DNA of 64,000 nt from Butyrivibrio proteoclasticus P6B7 (GTDB lineage Bacteria > Bacillota > Clostridia > Lachnospirales > Lachnospiraceae): contig NZ_JHWL01000001.1 of assembly GCF_000622085.1 (NCBI RefSeq), forward strand, positions 62,001 through 126,000, read 5' to 3'. A program made the translations under genes and the position numbers. Shown here in pieces: positions 9,327-18,141 of this stretch. How positions within the stretch are numbered: the first letter of the stretch is position 1; each line of letters starts with the position of its first letter. Below the pieces are notes generated by a model. It searched no databases, was not told the DNA's origin, and saw only the letters and a list, made by a program, of their open reading frames with translations.

Positions 9327-9764
9327 ATGAAGAAGTTTAGTACCAGTATTATTGTAATCTTTATTATCGGGCTTATATTTAATCCTATCAATTCTTACGC
9401 AGCTTCTGAGGATGATGTTCTTGCTTACATGAACGCTGAGAGAGCTGCTGTGGGTCTTCCTGCGCTGGTCATGGATGAAGATCTTGTTTCCGTGGCTTCT
9501 TTAAGAGCGATCGAGTGTGCTTCCAATTTTTCCCATATTCGACCAAATGGAAAAGAGTGGTATACTATATCTAGTCTTACATGTGGAGAAAACCTGGCTC
9601 ATGCTGTTAACAACAATCAGCAGAAGCCTGAAAATGTTGTCTATGCATGGATGCTGAGTCCTACACACAAAGCAAATGTTGTGAGGTCTTGCTTTAGCTC
9701 CTGCGGAATTGCGTATTATACTGCGCCAAATGGCGATATCTACATAGTTTGCGAATTTAATTAA
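9327..9764 (+). CDS. Secreted CAP (SCP/PR-1) domain protein
   Basis: A 145-residue exported protein with a signal peptide of about 25 residues (basic start, hydrophobic core, SYA-AS cleavage region). The remainder is a minimal CAP domain: an N-terminal helix with NAERAAVGLPAL, the metal-type HIRPNGKEWYT, GENLAH, and SPTHKANVV. Four cysteines suggest disulfides outside the cell. Bacterial CAP proteins of this kind are secreted and their roles are mostly unknown. The start follows GGGAGG with 10 bases spacing. Confidence 0.92.
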   Translation: MKKFSTSIIVIFIIGLIFNPINSYAASEDDVLAYMNAERAAVGLPALVMDEDLVSVASLRAIECASNFSHIRPNGKEWYTISSLTCGENLAHAVNNNQQKPENVVYAWMLSPTHKANVVRSCFSSCGIAYYTAPNGDIYIVCEFN

Positions 9765-9782
9765 CTAGTTAAGGAAAAGATA

Positions 9783-10565
9783 ATGAACAACAAGAGACTT
9801 GAGACAGTTGATGCAATAAGAGGTTTTACGATAATCAGCATGATTTTGTATCACCTGTGTTGGGATCTCAAATACATCAGCGGATTTAGTATGTCTTGGT
9901 ATGAGACATACTATTCTTTTGTCTGGCAACAGACAATCTGTTATAGTTTTATTCTTATTGCTGGCTTTAGTATGTTCTTTGCCAGAAAACCCATGAGAGA
10001 TGGAATAATTCTTTTTGTGCTGGGAGCTATTATCACAGCCGTCACCTTTGTTGCTATTCCCGATACACCGATTCTTTTTGGCGTTCTTACCATGTATGGT
10101 TCCTGCAAGATTCTTGTGGGAGCATTTATGAGAAATGGGGCAAAAGAGATAACAAAGAAATTCAAAAGGTTCTTTGTTGTGGGATTTGTGGTGAGTCTGC
10201 TTCTTTTTATCGTTACCAGACCTATAAATGAAAGCTATCTTAATCTGATCTTTAAAAAGATATATCTTCCTTTGGGATGGTATGAGGTGAGCAGTCCATC
10301 AGACCTTGTTGGATCACTGCTTACATACCTTGGAATTATGCAAAGAGGCTTTTTCTCCTCGGATTATTTCTCTGTTGTTCCGTGGATATTCTTATTTCTG
10401 GTTGGATTCTTCTTTTATGGAGTAGTTAAGGATCAATTTGGGAAAAAGATATTTCATATCAACATTAAGCCTGTGAACTTCCTGGGGAGACATTCTCTTT
10501 TGATCTATTTCCTGCATCAGGCTGTGCTGTATGTGGCGGCCACTATAATTGGATACCTAAGGTGA
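9783..10565 (+). CDS. DUF1624 (heparan-alpha-glucosaminide acetyltransferase-like) membrane protein
   Basis: A 260-residue integral membrane protein with about seven hydrophobic segments. The N-terminal signature DAIRGFTIISMILYH and the C-terminal GRHSLLIYFLHQAV are typical of the DUF1624/HGSNAT-like acyltransferase family. By homology it may move acetyl groups across the membrane onto glycans; the substrate is unknown. It follows the CAP gene closely and ends just before a bidirectional terminator. Confidence 0.87.
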   Translation: MNNKRLETVDAIRGFTIISMILYHLCWDLKYISGFSMSWYETYYSFVWQQTICYSFILIAGFSMFFARKPMRDGIILFVLGAIITAVTFVAIPDTPILFGVLTMYGSCKILVGAFMRNGAKEITKKFKRFFVVGFVVSLLLFIVTRPINESYLNLIFKKIYLPLGWYEVSSPSDLVGSLLTYLGIMQRGFFSSDYFSVVPWIFLFLVGFFFYGVVKDQFGKKIFHINIKPVNFLGRHSLLIYFLHQAVLYVAATIIGYLR

Positions 10566-10581
10566 TAAACTATAATAAAAT

Positions 10582-10640
10582 ACACCCGCTGGATTTTATG
10601 AACCAGATTTCTGGATTCGTAAGTATCTAGCGGGTGTTTT
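10582..10640. terminator. Bidirectional terminator between convergent genes
   Basis: ACACCCGCT (10582-10590) pairs with AGCGGGTGT (10629-10637), followed by TTTT on the plus strand and preceded by AAAA, which reads as a T-run on the minus strand. Inside the loop a second hairpin CCAG-ATTT-CTGG forms. It sits between the convergent DUF1624 gene and fcl and can serve both. Confidence 0.85.
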
Positions 10641-10687
10641 GTTTGTATTAAAGGTATTTACTCTTTGAGAGTCTCGTGACTTTAAGA

Positions 10688-11632
10688 TTAGCGCTCAGCT
10701 CTCATAGGATTATTGAGGAAGTCCTCATAAGCAAGCTTGATACCATCATCAAGCTCTGTTGTATAAGTCCATCCAAGCTCTTTTGCCTTAGAAACATCAA
10801 GAAGCTTACGTGGTGTTCCGTTTGGCTTAGAAGGATCCCAACGGATCTCACCTTCGTAGCCGATGATCTTAGCAACCTTCTCTGTGAGCTCTTTGATTGT
10901 AAGCTCTTTTCCTGTACCAGCGTTAACAGTCTCGTCGCCACTGTAGTTATTCATAAGGAATACGCAGAGGTTAGCAAGGTCGTCAACATAGAGGAACTCA
11001 CGAAGTGGGCTTCCGTCTCCCCAGCATGTAACGTATGGAAGATTCTGCTCCTTAGCCTCGTGGAAACGACGGATAAGAGCTGGGAGTACGTGTGAGTGAG
11101 TTGGATGATAGTTATCATTAGGACCATAAAGGTTAGTAGGCATAACTGAGATGTAGTCAGTTCCATACTGCTTGTTGAGGAATTCGCAGTACTTAAGACC
11201 AGAGATCTTAGCAAGTGCGTATGCCTCGTTGGTCTTCTCAAGCTCAGATGTAAGGAGGCAGTTCTCCTTCATTGGCTGAGGAGCCATTCTAGGGTAGATG
11301 CAGGATGAACCAAGGAATTCAAGCTTCTTACAGCCATTCTTCCATGCTGCGTGAATAACATTCATCTCAAGTGTCATGTTCTCATACATGAAATCAGCAA
11401 GAGCCTCTGAGTTACCCATGATTCCGCCAACCTTAGCTGCTGCAAGGAATACGTACTCTGGCTTCTCCTCTTCGAAGAATTTCTCAACCTGGTCCTGTCT
11501 GATAAGGTCCAGCTCTTTGTGAGTTCTTGTGATGATATTGTTGTAGCCCTGCTTCTGGAGCTCTCTAACGATTGCAGAACCAACCATTCCGCGATGGCCT
11601 GCTACATAAATCTTGGCATTCTTTTCCATCAT
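10688..11632 (-). CDS. fcl: GDP-L-fucose synthase
   Basis: A bifunctional epimerase-reductase that makes GDP-L-fucose from GDP-4-keto-6-deoxymannose. The 314-residue SDR protein has GHRGMVG at 12-18, the GSS catalytic serine region at 108-110 and Tyr138-x3-Lys142. Length and motifs match GDP-fucose synthase. It lies 27 bases downstream of gmd, which makes its substrate, so the pair is a two-gene GDP-fucose operon. A second Met codon follows directly, so the start could be three bases later. No fucosyltransferase can be assigned by sequence in the window. Confidence 0.96.
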   Translation of the reverse strand: MMEKNAKIYVAGHRGMVGSAIVRELQKQGYNNIITRTHKELDLIRQDQVEKFFEEEKPEYVFLAAAKVGGIMGNSEALADFMYENMTLEMNVIHAAWKNGCKKLEFLGSSCIYPRMAPQPMKENCLLTSELEKTNEAYALAKISGLKYCEFLNKQYGTDYISVMPTNLYGPNDNYHPTHSHVLPALIRRFHEAKEQNLPYVTCWGDGSPLREFLYVDDLANLCVFLMNNYSGDETVNAGTGKELTIKELTEKVAKIIGYEGEIRWDPSKPNGTPRKLLDVSKAKELGWTYTTELDDGIKLAYEDFLNNPMRAER

Positions 11633-11659
11633 AATATAAATATCTCCGTTTATAGAAAA

Positions 11660-12751
11660 TTACTTGTCGATGCCCTTTTCAAGGAACTCAGCAAGATTAA
11701 ATTTAACGTGCTCGTTAGCTCTTTCTACTGCAACCTTCTTCATGTCGTGCTCAACCATGATACGTACAAGCTCTTCGAAGGAAGTTGTCTGTGGATTCCA
11801 GTGGAGCTTCTCCTTAGCCTTGGATGGATCACCCCAAAGGTTAACAACGTCTGTAGGTCTGTAGAAGTCAGGTGAAACCTCGATGAGAACCTTACCTGTA
11901 GCCTTGTCATAACCCTTCTCATCAGCGCCTTCGCCCTTGAACTCAAGCTCGATACCTGCATAGTGGAATGCAAGCTCACAGAATTCACGAACAGAGTGCT
12001 GAACACCTGTAGCGATTACGAAGTCTTCAGGCTTGTCGTTCTGAAGGATGAGCCACATACACTCAACGTAGTCCTTAGCATAACCCCAGTCACGAAGTGA
12101 TGAAAGGTTACCAAGATAGAGCTTATCCTGCTTGCCCTGTGCAATTCTTGAAGCAGCAAGAGTGATCTTACGTGTAACGAAGGTCTCTCCACGACGCTCT
12201 GACTCGTGGTTGAAAAGGATACCTGAGCAGCAGAACATGTTGTAAGCCTCTCTGTACTCCTTAACAATCCAGAAACCATAAAGCTTAGCTACTGCATATG
12301 GGCTGTATGGGTGGAAAGGAGTCTTCTCGTTCTGAGGAACTTCCTCAACCTTACCATAAAGCTCTGAAGTAGAAGCCTGATAAATTCTACATGTATCAGC
12401 AAGTCCGCACTGACGAACTGCCTCAAGGATTCTTGTAACACCAACTGCGTCTACATCAGCTGTAAACTCTGGTGCGTCGAATGATACCTGAACGTGTGAC
12501 TGAGCAGCCAGGTTGTAGATCTCGTCTGGGCGAACCTTGGAGATAACACCGATAATGCTCATGGAGTCACCAAGATCACCATAATGAAGGTGGAAATTAG
12601 GATTGCCCTCAAGGTGAGCAATTCTCTCTCTGAAATCTACTGAAGATCTACGGATGATACCGTGAACCTCATATCCCTTCTCAAGAAGGAACTCTGATAA
12701 GTATGAACCGTCCTGCCCTGTAACACCGGTAATTAACGCTTTCTTTGCCAT
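11660..12751 (-). CDS. gmd: GDP-mannose 4,6-dehydratase
   Basis: First enzyme of GDP-L-fucose synthesis. The 363-residue protein has the NAD(P)-binding GVTGQDG at 9-15, STSELYG, and the catalytic YAVAK. I set the start at 12751 (MAKKALITG) because it fits the family N-terminus and is preceded by an AAGGA site; an in-frame ATG 36 bases further out lacks one. It begins an operon with fcl and is divergent from the AraC regulator. GDP-mannose supply genes are not in the window. Confidence 0.96.
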   Translation of the reverse strand: MAKKALITGVTGQDGSYLSEFLLEKGYEVHGIIRRSSVDFRERIAHLEGNPNFHLHYGDLGDSMSIIGVISKVRPDEIYNLAAQSHVQVSFDAPEFTADVDAVGVTRILEAVRQCGLADTCRIYQASTSELYGKVEEVPQNEKTPFHPYSPYAVAKLYGFWIVKEYREAYNMFCCSGILFNHESERRGETFVTRKITLAASRIAQGKQDKLYLGNLSSLRDWGYAKDYVECMWLILQNDKPEDFVIATGVQHSVREFCELAFHYAGIELEFKGEGADEKGYDKATGKVLIEVSPDFYRPTDVVNLWGDPSKAKEKLHWNPQTTSFEELVRIMVEHDMKKVAVERANEHVKFNLAEFLEKGIDK

Positions 12752-12809
12752 AATAAATCCTTTCTTATCTTGTAAACAAAAATACATTTGCTTGCATCTT
12801 ACTTTGATT

Positions 12810-12818
12810 ATTATAACA
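12810..12818 (-). promoter_or_regulatory. Candidate extended -10 promoter for gmd-fcl
   Basis: On the minus strand TGT-TATAAT reads from 12818 to 12810, an extended -10 element. The -35 region is poor, which fits dependence on an activator. It would give a leader of about 50 bases before gmd. Confidence 0.5.
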
Positions 12819-12857
12819 CTAGTTGAGACTAAGAAAATTCACTTTCTTGCCTTTTGT

Positions 12858-12886
12858 TTGCATTATCTTGACCATGGGATTATACT
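12858..12886 (+). promoter_or_regulatory. Candidate promoter for the AraC regulator gene
   Basis: TTGCAT (12858-12863) and TATACT (12881-12886) are separated by 17 bases. The start of transcription would fall next to the ribosome binding site, giving a very short leader, so this is a tentative call. Confidence 0.35.
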
Positions 12887-12907
12887 TTGGGGGAAGGAGA
12901 TATGATC

Positions 12908-13768
12908 ATGAGTGAGCAGCTATTTCAAGGAGAATACGTATCATCAGATAGAATTTTGTACACTCCATCGGAGTTTGCTAAAAATAATCTCATCTATTTG
13001 CAGGAAATTGGCAGACTTAAAGCCCAGAAACAGCACACCAGTAAACGTCAAAACCTGGCTTCTTTTTTGTTCTTTTATGTAAAGAGCGGAAGCGGTGTTC
13101 TGGACTATGGTTCCAAGGAATACAACCTGACCCAGGGAGACTGCGTCTTCATCAACTGCCTGGAGCCCTACTCCCATCGAACCAGTAAAGAACTCTGGGA
13201 ACTGGAGTGGATCCACTTCAATGGAGAGAACGTCCTGCCAATTTATCAGAAATACTTAGAGCGCGGTGGCCAGCCAGTCTTTAAGCCCAACGGGTTAAAA
13301 GAGCCAACATCCATCTGGGAGAGACTTAACAGAGTGGCAGGATCCACGGACTACATCAGAGACATCAGAATCAACCAGGAATTGTCAGCTCTTTTAACAT
13401 TCCTTATGTCCTTCTCCTGGAATCCAGAGGCGGAGGCGCTGTCAAAGAGCTCGACAACAGCCTTTTCTTTGAAAGAATATCTTGATTCTCATTACAAAGA
13501 GAAGATAAGCCTAGATAATCTTGCGGATCAATTCCTGATTAATAAGTATACTTTGTCTCGAAATTTTAAAGATCAGTTTGGCACATCGATAATTAATTAT
13601 TTGCTTATGACAAGAATTACCCACGCCAAACAGCTCCTCCGTTTCACCGAAATGACCGTAGAGGAAGTAGGAAACGAATGTGGAATTTCTCATCTCTACT
13701 ATTTCTCAAGAATATTTAAACAGATAGAAGGCATAAGTCCAATGGATTATAGGTCCCAATGGAGGTGA
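12908..13768 (+). CDS. AraC family transcriptional regulator
   Basis: A 286-residue regulator with an N-terminal cupin-type sensing domain (about residues 45-130, containing a GSGVLDYG turn) and a C-terminal pair of helix-turn-helix motifs (about 185-285) ending in the AraC signature ISHLYYFSRIFKQIEGISPMDYR. I chose ATG 12908, eight bases after GGAG; an ATG at 12902 and a TTG at 12887 are in frame but badly spaced. It lies between the divergent gmd-fcl pair and the large polysaccharide operon, so either or both could be its target. The cupin domain suggests a sugar effector, by family analogy only. Confidence 0.92.
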   Translation: MSEQLFQGEYVSSDRILYTPSEFAKNNLIYLQEIGRLKAQKQHTSKRQNLASFLFFYVKSGSGVLDYGSKEYNLTQGDCVFINCLEPYSHRTSKELWELEWIHFNGENVLPIYQKYLERGGQPVFKPNGLKEPTSIWERLNRVAGSTDYIRDIRINQELSALLTFLMSFSWNPEAEALSKSSTTAFSLKEYLDSHYKEKISLDNLADQFLINKYTLSRNFKDQFGTSIINYLLMTRITHAKQLLRFTEMTVEEVGNECGISHLYYFSRIFKQIEGISPMDYRSQWR

Positions 13769-13799
13769 TCCCAGTAGACCGTTCGCATAGCCAACAAAG

Positions 13800-13828
13800 T
13801 TGAAACACTAGGCGAATAAGTGTAGAAT
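13800..13828 (+). promoter_or_regulatory. Promoter for the polysaccharide operon starting at 13884
   Basis: TTGAAA (13800-13805) and TAGAAT (13823-13828) have an ideal 17-base spacer. Transcription would begin near 13835. Just downstream an eight-base direct repeat TGGCGCTA occurs at 13840-13847 and 13854-13861, within the leader. Confidence 0.65.
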
Positions 13829-13883
13829 ATTGGGTAGAATGGCGCTAAGTATGTGGCGCTATATTTACGGAAGAGGAGAAATA

Positions 13884-14828
13884 ATGGCGATGAAGCTGTT
13901 AAGCGTTATTGTGCCTTGCTATAACGAGGTCGACAATATATTTGATTTTTATGATGAACTCATGAAGACAGAAGGATTCTTCAAAGAACATGACGTTGAT
14001 ATAGAGATTTTGTACATTAATGATGGCTCCAAGGACGGAACAGTTGAAAAAGTAAAAGAACTTCATCAGAAGGATGAGAGAGCACATCTCATCAGCTTTT
14101 CAAGAAACTTTGGAAAAGAGGCAGCAATCTACGCTGGCCTTCAGAATGCAAAGGGCGATTACGTGGTGGTTATGGACTGCGATCTGCAGGATCCGCCAGC
14201 TCTTTTACCAGAGATGTACAGATGTATAGTGGAAGAAGGATATGACAGCGTAGCCACCAGAAGAGTGGACAGAAAGGGAGAGCCTCCTATCAGATCCTTC
14301 TTTGCAAGAATGTTCTACAGACTTATCAATAAGATGAGTAAGACTGAGATTGTTGATGGAGCCCGTGATTACAGACTTATGACCAGAGCCTTTGTGGATT
14401 CTATCCTTTCTCTTAAGGAATACAACAGATTCTCAAAGGGTATCTTTGGCTGGGTTGGCTTTGAGACCAAGTGGCTTGAGTTTGAGAATATTGAGCGTAA
14501 GAAGGGAGAGACCAAGTGGTCCTTCTGGAAGCTCTTTGTATATGCCCTTGATGGAATTGTGGCCTTTTCTACAGTTCCGCTGGCTCTTGCTTCCCTTATG
14601 GGTGTGTTGTTCTGCTTTATAGCATTTATCTTTATTATCGTAGTTATTGTCAGACAGGTTACTATGGGAGACCCAAATGGCACCACAGGTTGGGCTTCTT
14701 CGATCTGTATTATCCTGTTTGTAAGTGGTGTACAGCTCTTTTGCCTGGGAATTGTGGGACAGTACTTATCCAAGACCTACCTTGAGGTCAAGGAACGTCC
14801 TATGTACATTGTAAAAGAGGAAATCTGA
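13884..14828 (+). CDS. GT2 glycosyltransferase, DPM1/GtrB type with two C-terminal membrane helices
   Basis: A 314-residue enzyme with an N-terminal GT-A domain (SVIVPCYNE at 7-15, VMDCDLQDPP carrying the DxD metal motif) and two membrane helices near the C-terminus. The KGETKWSFWKL segment is characteristic of polyprenyl-phosphate sugar transferases (DPM1/GtrB/YfdH type), which load a sugar onto undecaprenyl phosphate at the inner membrane face. The start MAMKLL follows AGAGGAG; upstream in-frame codons have no such site. It is the first gene of the operon and its stop overlaps the next start by one base. The sugar is unknown. Confidence 0.9.
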   Translation: MAMKLLSVIVPCYNEVDNIFDFYDELMKTEGFFKEHDVDIEILYINDGSKDGTVEKVKELHQKDERAHLISFSRNFGKEAAIYAGLQNAKGDYVVVMDCDLQDPPALLPEMYRCIVEEGYDSVATRRVDRKGEPPIRSFFARMFYRLINKMSKTEIVDGARDYRLMTRAFVDSILSLKEYNRFSKGIFGWVGFETKWLEFENIERKKGETKWSFWKLFVYALDGIVAFSTVPLALASLMGVLFCFIAFIFIIVVIVRQVTMGDPNGTTGWASSICIILFVSGVQLFCLGIVGQYLSKTYLEVKERPMYIVKEEI

Positions 14829-15574
14829 TGGTCAGTATAATTGTGCCTGTTTATAACGCAGCAGAATATATCGCGGAAACCATTAGAATGGTCAGCGCTC
14901 AGACTTACAAGGACTGGGAGCTGATACTTGTTGACGACGCTTCAAGCGACGGCAGTAGCTCTGTTATTGAGAAAGAGATCAAGGCCCAGGGTAAAAGAAT
15001 CAGACTCATTAAAAAGAGCAAAAACGAAGGCGCGGCCGCTGCAAGAAACACAGGAATTGACGCATCTGCAGGAAGGTATATAGCTTTTCTGGATGCTGAT
15101 GATATTTGGAAAGAGGATAAGCTGGAGAAGCAGATCGCCTTCATGGAGAAGACCGGAGCGGCCTTTAGCTTCCACTCCTATGAGTTTGGCGATGATAAAG
15201 CCAATCCTACAGGAAAGATCGTCCATGCGCCGAAGACCCTGAATTTCAGGCAGGCTCTTTCCAGAACAGTTATCTTTACTACTACAGTTATGTTTGACAC
15301 TGAGAAGATCGACATGGAGATCATCCATATGCCGAGGGTTCCCAGTGAGGACACAGCCACCTGGTGGCGTATTTTAAAGAGTGGTTATACTGCTTATGGC
15401 CTTGATGAGAATCTGGCTATTTACAGGAGACCACCTAAGTCTTTATCTTCAAATAAGTTTTTGGCAATTAAGAGAATTTGGTTCTTATACAGGAATATAG
15501 CAGGGTTATCGGGGATACAGGCTTTATATTATTTCGGAGGATGGGCAATCAGAGCGACTTTAAGAAGACTTTGA
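14828..15574 (+). CDS. GT2 family glycosyltransferase
   Basis: A 248-residue GT-A enzyme: SIIVPVYNAAEYI at the start, LVDDASSDGS (nucleotide-sugar binding), AAARNTGI and the metal motif LDADD. Its length and features resemble TuaG-type transferases. It begins on the stop of the preceding gene. Nothing C-terminal indicates a membrane helix. The acceptor and donor cannot be told from sequence. Confidence 0.92.
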   Translation: MVSIIVPVYNAAEYIAETIRMVSAQTYKDWELILVDDASSDGSSSVIEKEIKAQGKRIRLIKKSKNEGAAAARNTGIDASAGRYIAFLDADDIWKEDKLEKQIAFMEKTGAAFSFHSYEFGDDKANPTGKIVHAPKTLNFRQALSRTVIFTTTVMFDTEKIDMEIIHMPRVPSEDTATWWRILKSGYTAYGLDENLAIYRRPPKSLSSNKFLAIKRIWFLYRNIAGLSGIQALYYFGGWAIRATLRRL

Positions 15575-15593
15575 TGCCGTAAAGGGGATATTT

Positions 15594-17000
15594 ATGAAAC
15601 ACGTGGAATCAGTAAAAAGAATCCTGGTTCTTATCTTGGGATTTTTGGGACTATGCATGCAGACTGCGGTCTATGCCTGGTTCTGGTTTAACACCTACTA
15701 TCCTATAGTATCAGCGCAGCGTACCAGCGTAGATGGTTATAATCTTGGTAATGGACTTAAGCTCTATTTCCGAGGCCATCTGCTTATTCTTGGTATCTAT
15801 TTCATTTTGCTTTTGTTCTTTTCAAACACCTATGGAGGTCTTAAGATTGGCTATTTAAAGCCAATGGATGTGTTCTTCTCACAGATTTTTGCCCTCTTTA
15901 TGGTGAATTTCATTTCATATTTCCAGATAGCTCTTTTAAGGAACTGGCTTGTTGATGCGGTTCCTATGTTAGAGATCTTCGTGATCCAGCTGTTGATCTC
16001 GTTCTTGTGGGCTTATGTCACCAATGCCATATATATGGCCATATTCCCGCCAAGAGAGCTTCTTCTTATCAGCGGAGTATACTCTGTTGACGACATCACA
16101 AGGAAGTTCAATTCAAGAAAAGATAAATATCACATCGCCAAGTACATCAATATTTCTGAGGGAATTGACAAGGTTTATCAGGAGTGCCTTGGTGAGTATG
16201 ATGGCGTTATTATTTGGGATGTTCCAAGCCAGTATAGAAACGGAATTGTTAAGTACTGCTATGCCAGAAACATCCGAATCTACGTAATGCCAAAGATAAC
16301 AGATGTTCTTTTAAAAGGCTCTCAGGAGCTTCACTTATTTGATACTCCGGTGCTTCTTTTAAGAGAGTATTCAATTAAGGTTGAGCAGCGTTTCATTAAG
16401 AGACTGATCGATATAGTTCTTTCTCTTATTCTCATAGTGCTGTCATCACCTGTAATGCTGATTACAGCCATTCTGATCAAGCTATATGACAAGGGACCTG
16501 TTCTCTATAAGCAGATCAGATGCACTCAGAATCAGAGAGAGTTTAAGATCATGAAGTTCAGGAGTATGAGACAGGATGCGGAGAAGGACGGTGTCGCCCG
16601 CCTTGCTTCCAAGAATGATTCCAGAATCACTCCTATTGGCAAGTTTATCAGAGCCTGCAGAATTGATGAGCTTCCTCAGCTCTTTAACATTCTGGTAGGA
16701 GATATGTCTTTTATCGGACCAAGACCTGAAAGACCAGAGATCATCAAGCAGTATCTTGAGGAGATGCCTGAGTTTGCCTTTAGAATGAAGGTTAAGGCCG
16801 GACTTGCAGGATATGCGCAGGTTTACGGTAAGTACAATACAACACCTTATGACAAGCTCAAGCTGGATCTTACTTACATTGAGAACTATTCAGTTTGGCT
16901 GGATCTTAAGCTGATGCTTCTTACAGTTAAGATCCTGTTTACACCAGACAGTACAGAGGGTGTTGATTCCAACCAGGTTACAGCCAAGAAGAATTCATGA
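15594..17000 (+). CDS. Polyprenyl glycosylphosphotransferase (WcaJ/EpsE-type initiating sugar transferase)
   Basis: Transfers a sugar-1-phosphate to undecaprenyl phosphate to start a repeat unit. The 468-residue protein has four to five N-terminal membrane helices, a central soluble domain, then the catalytic domain from about residue 265 with KRLIDIVLS, the re-entrant membrane helix, the catalytic Asp-Glu in RIDELPQL, and the end signature GDMSFIGPRPERPE. All key residues are seen. The long, multi-helix form is the poly-topic class, unlike the short PglC-like protein at 52265. It sits just upstream of the Wzz-like gene, the usual layout of an exopolysaccharide operon. Confidence 0.94.
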   Translation: MKHVESVKRILVLILGFLGLCMQTAVYAWFWFNTYYPIVSAQRTSVDGYNLGNGLKLYFRGHLLILGIYFILLLFFSNTYGGLKIGYLKPMDVFFSQIFALFMVNFISYFQIALLRNWLVDAVPMLEIFVIQLLISFLWAYVTNAIYMAIFPPRELLLISGVYSVDDITRKFNSRKDKYHIAKYINISEGIDKVYQECLGEYDGVIIWDVPSQYRNGIVKYCYARNIRIYVMPKITDVLLKGSQELHLFDTPVLLLREYSIKVEQRFIKRLIDIVLSLILIVLSSPVMLITAILIKLYDKGPVLYKQIRCTQNQREFKIMKFRSMRQDAEKDGVARLASKNDSRITPIGKFIRACRIDELPQLFNILVGDMSFIGPRPERPEIIKQYLEEMPEFAFRMKVKAGLAGYAQVYGKYNTTPYDKLKLDLTYIENYSVWLDLKLMLLTVKILFTPDSTEGVDSNQVTAKKNS

Positions 17001-17028
17001 CAATTGGATTAGTTGTGGGGATTAGTTA

Positions 17029-18132
17029 ATGGACAGATCAGATAGCAGATATATGAATGAGAAGCTGAATTTAAGGAGTTTTTATTTAAGACTCCTTAGG
17101 AAGATTTGGATAATTCCAGCCATGGTGGTGATCGGAGCCTTGATTGGCGCTGGCATTTACACACTTGTTACTGTTACCTTTGGCCCAGCCAAGCAGTATA
17201 GCACTGTTTCTCAGTTCAGCGTGAAGTTTGCTTATGACGAGAATACTGCTTCATATGTGGACAGCTACAATGCTTATACCTGGAACAGCTTCATGTCCAC
17301 CGACGAGATTACCAAGGTTGCGTTAAAAGAGCTGTCTGATGGCGGCCACGGGGATATCTCCAAGGATGAGCTTGTTGCATCTGTGAAAGCGGAGATCCCT
17401 TCTGATGTAAGACTTCTTGTTCTCACGGTTACCAATAATGATCAGGTTAAGACAGAGGCTATCACGGACGCCATGGTGACTTCCCTTGAATCCTATGGTA
17501 AGACCCGTGAAGAGTTTGATTATATTTCAAAGCTTAGTAGATCTGAGGCTGAGCTTGTGACCTATACTGACAGGACAGTGATCTCTGCAGTTTTTGGAGG
17601 AGTGCTCCTTGGATTCATAGCTCTTTTTGCACTGCTATTGGCAGATGCCCTTGATAGCAGCATTTATGTCCAAGAGGACTGTGAAAAGAGATACAAGCTT
17701 CCAGTTCTTGGCGTGACCTTCGATAAGGAGATTTCCAAAGAAAAGAACGAGTTCTTTAGAAATGAGCTGTCAGCAGCCTATGAAGAGCTGGTGAATGGCG
17801 CAGGAGATGTGATCTTCATTTCAACAGACAGTGTAGAGGGCGCTGATACTTCAGAAAAGGACCTTCAGACCCTTAAGAACTCACTTGGAGGCAGACATGA
17901 GGAGAGCCTTTCACATGTGACAGCCATGGGAGTTCCTGGAAATGTTCTGGACAATTATCGCAGGATTGGCACAGCTGATGGCGTTATCTTAGCTATTCCT
18001 TATGGCAAAAGAAATGGTGCTATGACGGAGCATATTATCAGCCAGCTTAAAAAGCATGACTGCAAGATTATCGGAATTGTGCTTTCAAGAGCGGATTCTG
18101 GCTTTATGAAAGCTTATTATGGACTTAAATAG
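17029..18132 (+). CDS. Wzz/CapA-like chain-length protein fused to a degenerate BY-kinase-like domain
   Basis: Known role of the family: controls polysaccharide length and export at the membrane. The 367-residue protein has a membrane helix at about 26-48, an outer domain to about 180 and a second helix at 183-206, as in Wzz/CpsC proteins. Residues 222-367 then resemble the tail of bacterial tyrosine kinases (ADGVILAIPYGKRN, IIGIVLSRAD), but the Walker A site expected near 264-274 reads STDSVEGADTS, with no GKS/T. The kinase-like part should therefore not bind ATP normally. The C-terminus ends KAYYGLK, with two tyrosines. Confidence 0.85.
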   Translation: MDRSDSRYMNEKLNLRSFYLRLLRKIWIIPAMVVIGALIGAGIYTLVTVTFGPAKQYSTVSQFSVKFAYDENTASYVDSYNAYTWNSFMSTDEITKVALKELSDGGHGDISKDELVASVKAEIPSDVRLLVLTVTNNDQVKTEAITDAMVTSLESYGKTREEFDYISKLSRSEAELVTYTDRTVISAVFGGVLLGFIALFALLLADALDSSIYVQEDCEKRYKLPVLGVTFDKEISKEKNEFFRNELSAAYEELVNGAGDVIFISTDSVEGADTSEKDLQTLKNSLGGRHEESLSHVTAMGVPGNVLDNYRRIGTADGVILAIPYGKRNGAMTEHIISQLKKHDCKIIGIVLSRADSGFMKAYYGLK

Positions 18133-18141
18133 GACGAAGCT

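Noticed and set aside
10676..11875. Long plus-strand reading frames opposite fcl and gmd
   Set aside because: They are antisense to clear, motif-complete enzymes, have no ribosome binding sites and encode low-complexity, Cys/Leu-rich sequence.
13840..13861. CRISPR-like or tandem repeat array
   Set aside because: Only two eight-base copies exist; no repeat array of any kind was found in the window.
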